NCBI GenBank assembly: GCA_035570055.1
Contig: DATMLM010000026.1
Span: 1 to 64,000 of the forward strand
Direction of reading: 5' to 3'
DNA length: 64,000 bases
From: DASRDS01 sp035570055
GTDB lineage: Bacteria > Gemmatimonadota > Gemmatimonadetes > Gemmatimonadales > Gemmatimonadaceae
A program made the translations under genes and the position numbers. Every line of letters begins with the position of its first letter. The stretch's first letter is position 1. The notes below the pieces were generated by a model. That model saw only the letters and a list, made by a program, of their open reading frames with translations. It searched no databases and was not told the DNA's origin. Shown here piece after piece: positions 32,155-40,128 of this stretch.

Positions 32155-34586
32155 GTCAGGCGATCCGGGCGCTGGTCAGATCGCCGATCTATTCCGTTAT
32201 TGCGATCCTGACGCTCGCGCTCGGCATCGGGGCCTCGACGGCCGCATACACCGTCTTGAACGGCATTCTGCTCGCGCCGCTCCCGTACACCCAACCCGAT
32301 CGGCTGGTGGCAGTCCTCTCGTCGTCGACGCACGATACGACGACGGGGCTCATGTCGTATCCCGACTTCCAGGACTACGACCGCTCGCAAGACGTGTTCA
32401 CGGGCATGGCGTTCGTGACCGGCGGCTCGGCGACCCTCCACCGCGCGGAGGGTAACGTGACGATCTGGTACGCGACCGTCACGGACAACTTCTTCTCCGT
32501 GCTGCGCCCGCGACCTGCGATCGGACGGCTGCTGACGGCTGAGGACAACCGCCCTGGCGCGCCGCCAGTCACCGTGCTCACGCATGACATGTGGGTCAAT
32601 TACTTTGCCGCTGACCCCCACGTGATCGGCCGCGACGTCGATCTCTCGACCGGGCACTTTACGGTCGTCGGCGTGCTCGAGACTGGAGCGGCGTACCCCG
32701 ACTGGATTCGCTACAACGACGGCGCGCTGTACGTGCCGATGAATTCCATGCGGAGCCCGAACAGCGCCGCGCTCAACAGTCGCGCGAGCCACTCGGACTC
32801 CCGTGTGATCGCGCGACTCAAGCCCGCCTTGACGCAGGGGCAGGCCGAGCAACAGATGCGAACCATCGCCAGGCGCCTGGCCGCGGAGTATCCCGCGACC
32901 GACTCGACGCTCTCGGTTCGGTTGAACCCGCTCCGCGTCGAAGTTCAGCAGGGCGTCGGGCCAGCGCTCACCGTGCTTGCCGCGGCGGTCGCGCTCGTGC
33001 TGCTCCTCGCGACGGCTGACGTCGCGAACCTGGGGCTGGTTCGCGCCACGGGGCGCGCTCGCGAGATTGCGGTGCGCATCTCCCTCGGCGCCTCACGCGG
33101 GCGCGTGATCCGTGCCATGCTGTTCGAGAGCGCCGTTCTCGCCACCGCAGCGGGGATCTTAGGCGTAGGTATCGCGCTCCTGGGCGTCAAGGCACTCGCG
33201 GCAAGCGCGCAGAACTACCTGCCCCGGCTCGATGAGGTGCATCTCGACCTCGGCACACTCGCGGTGGCGCTCGCGGCGACTGCCCTCGCCTGCGTGCTCG
33301 CCGCGCTGGCGCCGATCGCGGTCACGCGCGGAGATCTGCTTCCGGCGCTCAAGGCGGGCGGCCGCGGCACGAGCGCCGACCGCCGGAGCGTGCGACTCCG
33401 TTCCGCGATCGTCGTCGCTCAGGTGGCGCTGTCGGTCGTGCTCGTGACTGGCGCCGGACTCTTGATCCGCAGCTATTCGCTGCTGCGGAGCGTCGATCCC
33501 GGATACGACCCGAGTCATCTCATTACCTGGGACTTTGACACGCCAGAGGCGCGTTTTGCGGATCCCGCGGCGCGGCTCGATCTGATGCAGCGCATCGCGG
33601 ATGCGGCGCGCGTGCCCGGCGTGCAGTCGGTCGCCTTCGCCAATCACATCCCGCTCGAATTTGGATCAACGGCCACGCCGGTCGGACCCGACAATCGTGA
33701 TTACACGACCGATAGCGCCGGCGCGGTCTTCGAGGTCGTGAGCCCGGGATACTTCGCGACCATGCACATCCCGGTGCTCCGGGGCCGGGAGTTCACCGAC
33801 GCCGATCTCCGCGCCACGCCGGTGCCGGCGATCGTCAGCGCCGCGACCGCGCGACACTACTGGCCGAATGCCGATCCGATCGGCCACGAGATGACGGTGA
33901 CCAGCGCCGTGCACTACAAGAACCCAGACTTCGGGAAGCCCATCCGAGCGTTGGTCATCGGCGTCGCCGGTGAGGTGAAAAAGTTCTCGCTCGACGAGAA
34001 GGTCCAGCAAACGGTCTACCTGCCGATCACGCGTCCGGTACCCGCGGCCGCTTGGGCCATCGTGCGGACCACGGTGCCGCCGAAGTCGCTCGTCTCGATC
34101 ATTCGCAGGCGCTTTAATGCGCTCGATCCGAATCTGGCGACGACGACGGGGATATCGGACGAGCTGACCCGCGTCGATGGTGGGTTCGCCGGGCCGCAGT
34201 TTCAGATGTCCGTGCTCGGACTCTTCTCCGTGATCGCGCTCGTCCTCGCCGCGTTGGGCCTTTATGGCGTCATCGCGTATTCCGTCACGCAGCGCACCTC
34301 CGAGCTCGGCATTCGAATGGCGCTTGGCGCTCGCGGATCGGACATGGTAAGCCTCGTCGCACGGAGCGCGTCGGTGCTCGTCGTGGGCGGTCTGGCACTC
34401 GGCGCCTGCGGCGCCTTCGTGCTCGGTCGGGCCATGCAGTCACTCCTCTACGGCGTCCAGTCGGGCGACCCGGTGACCTTCGTTTCGGTCGCGGGCATAC
34501 TGATGGTCGTGGGAGCCCTGGCCAGCTATCTGCCCGCGCGACGGGCGGCACGCGTCGAGCCGGTGATCGCCCTCCGGGCGGAGTAA
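32151..34586 (+). CDS. ADOP-family ABC permease 2
   Basis: GTG 32151 overlaps the ATPase stop as GTGA and gives 811 residues; another GTG at 32142 is in frame. The layout is the same as permease 1: TM1 (VIAILTLALGIGASTAAY), periplasmic domain with DNFFSVLRPRPAIGRLLTAEDNRPG, FtsX set (ATADVANLGLVRATGRAREIAVRISLG), second periplasmic domain, and C-terminal FtsX set with YGVIAYSVTQRTSELGIRMALGARG. Its C-terminal 110 codons are near-identical at many positions to permease 3. Confidence 0.93.
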   Translation: MSQAIRALVRSPIYSVIAILTLALGIGASTAAYTVLNGILLAPLPYTQPDRLVAVLSSSTHDTTTGLMSYPDFQDYDRSQDVFTGMAFVTGGSATLHRAEGNVTIWYATVTDNFFSVLRPRPAIGRLLTAEDNRPGAPPVTVLTHDMWVNYFAADPHVIGRDVDLSTGHFTVVGVLETGAAYPDWIRYNDGALYVPMNSMRSPNSAALNSRASHSDSRVIARLKPALTQGQAEQQMRTIARRLAAEYPATDSTLSVRLNPLRVEVQQGVGPALTVLAAAVALVLLLATADVANLGLVRATGRAREIAVRISLGASRGRVIRAMLFESAVLATAAGILGVGIALLGVKALAASAQNYLPRLDEVHLDLGTLAVALAATALACVLAALAPIAVTRGDLLPALKAGGRGTSADRRSVRLRSAIVVAQVALSVVLVTGAGLLIRSYSLLRSVDPGYDPSHLITWDFDTPEARFADPAARLDLMQRIADAARVPGVQSVAFANHIPLEFGSTATPVGPDNRDYTTDSAGAVFEVVSPGYFATMHIPVLRGREFTDADLRATPVPAIVSAATARHYWPNADPIGHEMTVTSAVHYKNPDFGKPIRALVIGVAGEVKKFSLDEKVQQTVYLPITRPVPAAAWAIVRTTVPPKSLVSIIRRRFNALDPNLATTTGISDELTRVDGGFAGPQFQMSVLGLFSVIALVLAALGLYGVIAYSVTQRTSELGIRMALGARGSDMVSLVARSASVLVVGGLALGACGAFVLGRAMQSLLYGVQSGDPVTFVSVAGILMVVGALASYLPARRAARVEPVIALRAE

Positions 34587-34588
34587 CC

Positions 34589-37012
34589 GTGCGAGACGAT
34601 CTGCGACAAGCTCTCCGCGCGCTCGCGCGGTCGCCGCTCTACTCCGGCGTGGCGATTTTGACGCTGGCCTTAGGCATCGGCGTCACCACGGCAGCGTTCA
34701 CCGTGGTCGGCAGCGTGCTGCTCAAGCCGTTGCCGTACGGCGAGCCCGACCAGCTGGTCGGCGTCTGGTCCACGAATCGCACCGCCGTCGACGGGTCGGT
34801 CCCGTCATACCCGGCGTTCGAGGAGATGCGCCAGAAGGCGGACGTCTTCAGCGGGTTCGCCTATATCACCGGCGACGGCGCCACGTTCCGGCGGCCGGGT
34901 GGGAGCGAGTCGCTGGTCGTCGCGATGGTGACCGACGATTTCTTCCCGTTACTCCGCGCGCGCCCCGCGCTGGGCAGACTCCTCACGCCCGAGGACAATC
35001 GACCCGACGCGCCACCGGTCGCGGTGCTGTCGCACCGCATGTGGACGGACGATTTCGGAGCCGATCCGCGCGTCGTCGGGAAAACGATTGACCTGACCTT
35101 CAACCACTTCACGATCGTCGGCGTGCTCGACGCGGGTCAGGCATATCCCGACTGGACGCCGGGTGTGCGGGCGAACCTCTACACGCCGATCGCATCCGCG
35201 CCATACATGCGCGACAAGTTGAGTCGCCGAACGAGCCACGTGGACGGGCGAACGATCGCCCGGCTCAAGTCCGGTGTCACGCGCGAGCAGGCCGAGCGCG
35301 AGCTCGAGACGCTGGCGGCGAACATCGCGCTGGCGTATCCGGCGACGGATTCGGTGTTTCCGTCGGCGATTGTCCGGCCGCTTCGCACCGATGTCGTCGG
35401 CTCGATTGGTCCGGCGTTCGCCGTGTTGAGCGTCGCGGTCGCTCTGGTGCTCCTCCTGGCGTGCGCCGACGTGGCGAACCTCGCTCTCGTTCGGGCCACG
35501 GGGAGAGAACGCGAGATCGCGGTTCGCGCCGCGCTTGGCGCGGGACGCATGCGCATCGCGCGGGTACTGCTGGCCGAGAGCGGCCTCCTGGCGCTCGCGG
35601 GCGGGGTGCTGGGCGTTGCGCTCGCGTTCGCCGGAGTCCGGGCGTTCGTGGCCGCCGCACCCGCTACGATTCCGCGGCTGGACGAGATCGGCGTCGACTG
35701 GCGTGCCCTTGTCGTCGCGCTCCTGGCGACGTCACTCGCGACCGTGCTGTGCGCGCTCGCACCGTTAGTCGCAGTCGGGCGAGGGGACCTCGTGCCCGCG
35801 CTCAAGGCCGGCTCGCGCGGGGCGGGCGCGGCGCGCCGGAGCATGCGGCTCCGAGGTGCGATCGTGACCGCGCAAGTCGCGTTCTCGGTGGTGCTCATTA
35901 CGGGAGCCGGCCTGCTGATCAAAAGCTTCGCGCTCCTGCGCGCGGTGAATCCGGGATTCGATACCGAGCACGTCCTCGGGTTCCACCTCTCGACGCCCAA
36001 GGGGAAATTCAACGATGAAGCAGCGGTGCTCGCGCTGCTGCACCGGGTGTCCGATGCGCTGGCGATGCCCGGCGTCGCTTCCGTGTCGTTCACGAACCAT
36101 GTCCCGCTCAACCCGGGCGGGAGGTACACGCAGAGCGGCCCGGATGGACGCAACCCGGCGTCGGATACGCTGGGCGCGGTCTACGAGATTGCCTACCCGC
36201 GGTATTTCTCGACGATCGGCATTCCAATCATTCAAGGCCGCGAGTTTACCGAGGCCGACATCACGGCCGGCAATGTCCCGTCGGTTGTGAGCGCGTTTGC
36301 CGCGAAACGGTATTGGCCGAACGGCGACCCGATCGGCCGTGAGCTCACCGTTCTCGATGGGGAGCGCCAGATCCGCACGACCGTGGTCGGCGTCGCCGGC
36401 GATGTCAAGAAATTCGACCTCAACGAAGATCCGTATCCCATCGTGTACCTGCCGGTCGGGGTGGGCGGATACGGGGTCGGTGACGTGGTCGTACGGACCA
36501 CGTCGTCGCCGGCGGCCCTCATCGGTGCCGTGCGGCGGGCCGCCGCGGCGGTCGACCCGGACATCGCGGTGCGGGATCTGAGCACCGCGGACAAATGGAT
36601 GGCGGCGAACATCTCGCGGCAAGCGTTCATCATGACGCTGCTCACGATCTTCTCGGGCGTGGCACTCGTGCTCGCCGCGCTGGGTCTCTACGGCGTGATC
36701 GCGTACTCGGTGACGCAACGCACGCCGGAGCTCGGCATCCGGATGGCCCTCGGCGCCCGCGGATCGGACGTGGTGGCCCTCGTCGCACGAAGCGCGTCGG
36801 TGCTCGTCGTGAGCGGTCTAGCACTTGGCGCCTGCGGCGCCTTCGTGCTCGGACGCGCCATGCAGTCGCTCTTGTACGGCGTCCGGTCGGGCGACCCGGC
36901 GACCTTTGTCTCCGTCGCGGGCATACTACTGACAGTGGGAGCCTTGGCCAGCTACGTGCCCGCTCGACGTGCCGCACGCGTCGATCCCGTCGTCGCGCTA
37001 CGTTCCGAGTAA
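34589..37012 (+). CDS. ADOP-family ABC permease 3
   Basis: This 807-residue tandem paralogue of permease 2 starts at GTG 34589, 2 bp after the previous stop. It contains DDFFPLLRARPALGRLLTPEDNRPD, ACADVANLALVRATGREREIAVRAALG, and the C-terminal YGVIAYSVTQRTPELGIRMALGARG. A run of 26 identical bases (GGCGCCTGCGGC..., about 34409 and 36829) is shared with permease 2, so duplication and possibly gene conversion occurred. The stop overlaps the start of the NtrC-type regulator (TAATG). Two permeases may form a heterodimer with the second ATPase. Confidence 0.93.
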   Translation: MRDDLRQALRALARSPLYSGVAILTLALGIGVTTAAFTVVGSVLLKPLPYGEPDQLVGVWSTNRTAVDGSVPSYPAFEEMRQKADVFSGFAYITGDGATFRRPGGSESLVVAMVTDDFFPLLRARPALGRLLTPEDNRPDAPPVAVLSHRMWTDDFGADPRVVGKTIDLTFNHFTIVGVLDAGQAYPDWTPGVRANLYTPIASAPYMRDKLSRRTSHVDGRTIARLKSGVTREQAERELETLAANIALAYPATDSVFPSAIVRPLRTDVVGSIGPAFAVLSVAVALVLLLACADVANLALVRATGREREIAVRAALGAGRMRIARVLLAESGLLALAGGVLGVALAFAGVRAFVAAAPATIPRLDEIGVDWRALVVALLATSLATVLCALAPLVAVGRGDLVPALKAGSRGAGAARRSMRLRGAIVTAQVAFSVVLITGAGLLIKSFALLRAVNPGFDTEHVLGFHLSTPKGKFNDEAAVLALLHRVSDALAMPGVASVSFTNHVPLNPGGRYTQSGPDGRNPASDTLGAVYEIAYPRYFSTIGIPIIQGREFTEADITAGNVPSVVSAFAAKRYWPNGDPIGRELTVLDGERQIRTTVVGVAGDVKKFDLNEDPYPIVYLPVGVGGYGVGDVVVRTTSSPAALIGAVRRAAAAVDPDIAVRDLSTADKWMAANISRQAFIMTLLTIFSGVALVLAALGLYGVIAYSVTQRTPELGIRMALGARGSDVVALVARSASVLVVSGLALGACGAFVLGRAMQSLLYGVRSGDPATFVSVAGILLTVGALASYVPARRAARVDPVVALRSE

Positions 37013-38367
37013 TGCCACGACTGCTGATCGCGGACGATCAGGCCGACATCATCGAGGCGCTCGCGCTCCTGCTCAAGGCCGAGGGCTTCGAGTTGGAGAG
37101 CGCGCGGTCCCCGGCGGGCATCCTCGCGGCGCTGGACCGGTCGGAATATGACGGGGCGCTCATCGACCTCAATTACGCCCGCGATACGACGTCCGGGCAC
37201 GAAGGGCTCGAGCTCTTGGCGCGCATCAAGGCCGTCGACGCGACGTTACCGGTGACCGTCATGACCGCGTGGTCCAGCGTCGACCTCGCCGTGGAAGCCA
37301 TGCGGCGCGGGGCGTACGACTACGTCGAGAAACCGTGGGACAACGCGCGACTCGTCGCGACGGTGCGGCGACAGGTCGAGATGGCGAAGGCGCTGCGCGC
37401 GGGACGGCGACTGGAGCGCGAGATCGAGGCGTTGCGGCCGACGCCTGGACGGCCGCTCATGATCGCCGAGGCGCCCCGCATGCGTCCGGTGCTGGAGCTC
37501 ATGGCACGGATCGCGCCGTCGGATGCGAACGTGATGATCACCGGCGAACATGGGACCGGGAAAGAGCTCGTCGCACAGTGGCTGCACAGTGCCTCGGGCC
37601 GCGCCGCGCGTCCGTTCGTGGCCGTCAACCTGGGCGGACTCGCGGACGGGGTGTTCGAGAGCGAGTTGTTCGGGCACGTCAAAGGCGCGTTCACCGATGC
37701 GAGAGCGGATCGCATGGGGCGATTCGAGTTGGCCGACGGTGGGTCGCTCTTTCTCGACGAAGTCGCCAACGTCTCTCTGGCGCAGCAGTCGAAGCTGCTC
37801 CGTGTGCTTCAGACTCGTGAGGTCGAGCGCGTCGGCTCGGCCCGCGCTCGCCGCGTGGACGTGCGGATCATGGCGGCGACGAACGCGGTGCTCACGGACG
37901 AAGTCGCGGCAGGTCGCTTTCGCGAGGACTTGCTGTTTCGCCTCAACACTATTGAGATCGTCCTGCCACCGCTTCGCGAGCGACGAGACGATATCCTCCC
38001 ATTGGCGAGATATTTTCTGGAGCGGCATGCGGTCCACTATGGTCGTCGAGGGCTCAAGCTCGACAACGGCGCCGTGCATGCGCTGCTGGAGTACACCTGG
38101 CCGGGAAATGTCCGGCAGTTGGAGAACGCCGTAGAAAGGGGCGTGCTCATGGCCTCTGGGGATACGCTGCAGGCGGCCGACCTGGGACTCAGACCTCCGG
38201 CGGGAGGCCCCACGGCGAGGCTCGAGGATATGACCCTGGAAGAGGCCGAGCGGGTTCTCATAGAACGGGCGCTGGCCCGGTTCGATGGGAATGTCAGTGC
38301 CGCCGCCAAGGCCCTCGGCTTGAGCCGAAGCGCGTTGTATCGTCGATTAGAGAGTAATGGCCGGTGA
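37012..38367 (+). CDS. NtrC-family sigma-54-dependent response regulator
   Basis: The 451-residue regulator has a receiver with Asp8/Asp9, phospho-acceptor Asp52 (LIDLNY), Thr85 and Lys107; an AAA+ domain with Walker A GEHGTGKE (about 178) and GAFTDA (about 226), in which the usual GAFTGA Gly is Asp, and Walker B SLFLDEVAN; then a Fis-type HTH (FDGNVSAAAKALGLSRSALYRRLES). The GAFTDA change is known in some homologues but may alter sigma-54 contact. It overlaps the kinase start by 11 bp and the ABC permease stop by one base, so it probably controls the transporter. Confidence 0.94.
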   Translation: MPRLLIADDQADIIEALALLLKAEGFELESARSPAGILAALDRSEYDGALIDLNYARDTTSGHEGLELLARIKAVDATLPVTVMTAWSSVDLAVEAMRRGAYDYVEKPWDNARLVATVRRQVEMAKALRAGRRLEREIEALRPTPGRPLMIAEAPRMRPVLELMARIAPSDANVMITGEHGTGKELVAQWLHSASGRAARPFVAVNLGGLADGVFESELFGHVKGAFTDARADRMGRFELADGGSLFLDEVANVSLAQQSKLLRVLQTREVERVGSARARRVDVRIMAATNAVLTDEVAAGRFREDLLFRLNTIEIVLPPLRERRDDILPLARYFLERHAVHYGRRGLKLDNGAVHALLEYTWPGNVRQLENAVERGVLMASGDTLQAADLGLRPPAGGPTARLEDMTLEEAERVLIERALARFDGNVSAAAKALGLSRSALYRRLESNGR

Positions 38368-39721
38368 CCCCCGACCCCGTCCGCACAGGCGGCTGAAGCA
38401 CGAGCGCCGCGTGTTAATGCTGGCGCTCATCCCCGCGACTCCGGCGCTGCTGATCGCCGTGCTCTGGTTATGGAGCACGCCGCTCTCCAGCGCCACGCGC
38501 GTCACGATCGCGCTCATCCTTGGCGCCTGCTGGCTCGGTGGCGCGTATGCCGTGCGCAACGAGGTCGTGCGACCGCTGCAGAGCTTGTCGAACATGGTCG
38601 CGGCGCTGCGCGAGGGCGACTATAGCATGCGGGCAGCGGCCGCGTCGCCAGAGGACGCGTTGGGACTCGCGCTCATGGAGACGAGCCTCTTGGGTGCCCA
38701 GCTGCGTTCTTGGCGGCTTGGCGAGCTGGAGGCAGCGGCGCTCTTGAGAACCGTCATGGCCGAGATCGACCTCGGCGTGTTCGCGTTCGACGCCGAGAGC
38801 CGATTGCGCCTCGTCAATCGCGCCGGCGAGAAACTCCTCGGGGTCCCCGCCCCGCGGCTCCTCGGCCAGAGTGCTGAGACGCTGGGACTCGATCGGCCGC
38901 TCGAAGGCGAGGCGCCGCGCGTGGAGGATCTCACGTTCCCCGGGGCGCCGGCAGGACGCTGGGGCATCCGCCGATCGACATTCCGCCAAGACGGACGGCC
39001 GCACACGCTGCTCGTGCTCACGGATCTGAGTCGTACACTGCGCGAGGAGCAGCTCGCGGCGTGGCGACGACTCGTGCGCGTGTTGAGCCATGAGATCAAC
39101 AACTCGCTGGCGCCCATTCAGTCGATCGCGCATACGCTCCGCTCGCTCATGACACGCGACCCCGCACCGATCGATCTGGCGGAGGATGTCGTGCGCGGGT
39201 TGACGGTCATCGCCGGACGTTCCGAGGGGCTCTCGCGGTTTATGTCGTCGTACGCGCGACTCGCACAGTTGCCGCCACCGAAGGTGGCGCAAGTGGATGT
39301 CGGGGCGTGGGTGCGCCGGGCGACGGCCATGGAGACGCGGCTGGCGGTGAGCGTAGCCGAGGGGGGACCGACGATCATCCTCGGCGACGCGGACCAGCTC
39401 GACCAGATGCTGATCAACCTGGTGCGGAACGCGGCGGATGCCGCGCTCGAGACCGGGGGCGGGGTGACCATTGGTTGGGCGGCCAGCGACGGCCACGTGG
39501 AGGTCGCGGTCGAAGACGACGGCCCGGGCGTCGGGGCGACCGCGAACCTGTTCGTGCCGTTCTACACGACCAAGCCCAACGGGTCGGGAATCGGCCTGGC
39601 GCTGAGCCGGCAAATCGCTGAGGCACATGGAGGTACGGTGACGCTCGCCAACCGGCAGCAGGTCGCCGGCTGCGTGGCCACGGTCAGGCTGCCGGTGGGG
39701 GTTGCTAGTTTTTCAGCATGA
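38357..39721 (+). CDS. NtrY-like membrane histidine kinase
   Basis: The 454-residue kinase has two transmembrane helices (about 20-40 and 50-66) with almost no periplasmic part, HAMP (VRPLQSLSNMVAALREGDYSMR), a PAS-like domain (about 125-225), phospho-acceptor His245 (SHEINNSLAPI), and an HATPase domain (NLVRNAADAAL, DDGPGVGATANLFVPFYTTKPNGSGIGLALSR). The absence of a sensor loop suggests it senses membrane or cytoplasmic cues, perhaps via the transporter. It is the last gene of the efflux locus; its stop abuts the BlaI operator. Confidence 0.94.
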   Translation: MAGDPRPRPHRRLKHERRVLMLALIPATPALLIAVLWLWSTPLSSATRVTIALILGACWLGGAYAVRNEVVRPLQSLSNMVAALREGDYSMRAAAASPEDALGLALMETSLLGAQLRSWRLGELEAAALLRTVMAEIDLGVFAFDAESRLRLVNRAGEKLLGVPAPRLLGQSAETLGLDRPLEGEAPRVEDLTFPGAPAGRWGIRRSTFRQDGRPHTLLVLTDLSRTLREEQLAAWRRLVRVLSHEINNSLAPIQSIAHTLRSLMTRDPAPIDLAEDVVRGLTVIAGRSEGLSRFMSSYARLAQLPPPKVAQVDVGAWVRRATAMETRLAVSVAEGGPTIILGDADQLDQMLINLVRNAADAALETGGGVTIGWAASDGHVEVAVEDDGPGVGATANLFVPFYTTKPNGSGIGLALSRQIAEAHGGTVTLANRQQVAGCVATVRLPVGVASFSA

Positions 39722-39738
39722 TGCTAGATACCTAGCAT
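39702..39738 (+). promoter_or_regulatory. BlaI operator and probable leaderless promoter
   Basis: ATGCTAG-ATAC-CTAGCAT (39721-39738) is a perfect 7-bp inverted repeat with a 4-bp spacer that reaches into the BlaI start codon. TTGCTA (39702-39707) and TAGATA (39725-39730) are spaced 17 bp and would place the transcription start at about the ATG. Repressor bound here would cover the -10 and the start. The -10 match is weak. Confidence 0.6.
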
Positions 39739-40126
39739 GCCTGAGTCGCTAGAGCCCCGACTGAGCCGCCGAGAGCGGCAGATCATGAACGTGCTGTTTC
39801 GGCGCGGTGAAGGGACCGTCGCCGATGTCATGGATGAGATGCCCGATCCGCCGAGCTATTCGGCCGTGCGGGCGATGCTCAGGACGCTCGAGGACAAAGG
39901 CCATGTGAAACATCACGAGGACGGGCCGCGATATGTCTATAAGCCCACGGTCGCGAAGGAATCAGCGCGACAGAACGCGGTCGAGCATCTCGTGAAGACA
40001 TTCTTTGATGGTTCGACCGCCCAAGCCGTGGCGGCGCTCCTCGATGGGTCGGCGCGGGTGCTGACCAAAGAGGAGCGCGCGCGGCTCACGGCTCTCATTC
40101 GGCGCGCCAGCGAGGAGGGGCGCTGA
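39737..40126 (+). CDS. BlaI/MecI-family repressor
   Basis: The 129-residue protein has the BlaI/MecI winged helix (RLSRRERQIMNVLFRRGEGTVADVMDEMPDPPSYSAVRAMLRTLEDKGHVKHHEDG) and a dimerisation helix region ending in RRASEEGR. The family represses its own operon and is inactivated by proteolysis when the paired M56 sensor is triggered. The gene is 2 bp upstream of an M56 peptidase gene and starts inside its own palindromic operator. There is no beta-lactamase gene beside it. Confidence 0.95.
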   Translation: MPESLEPRLSRRERQIMNVLFRRGEGTVADVMDEMPDPPSYSAVRAMLRTLEDKGHVKHHEDGPRYVYKPTVAKESARQNAVEHLVKTFFDGSTAQAVAALLDGSARVLTKEERARLTALIRRASEEGR

Positions 40127-40128
40127 CC

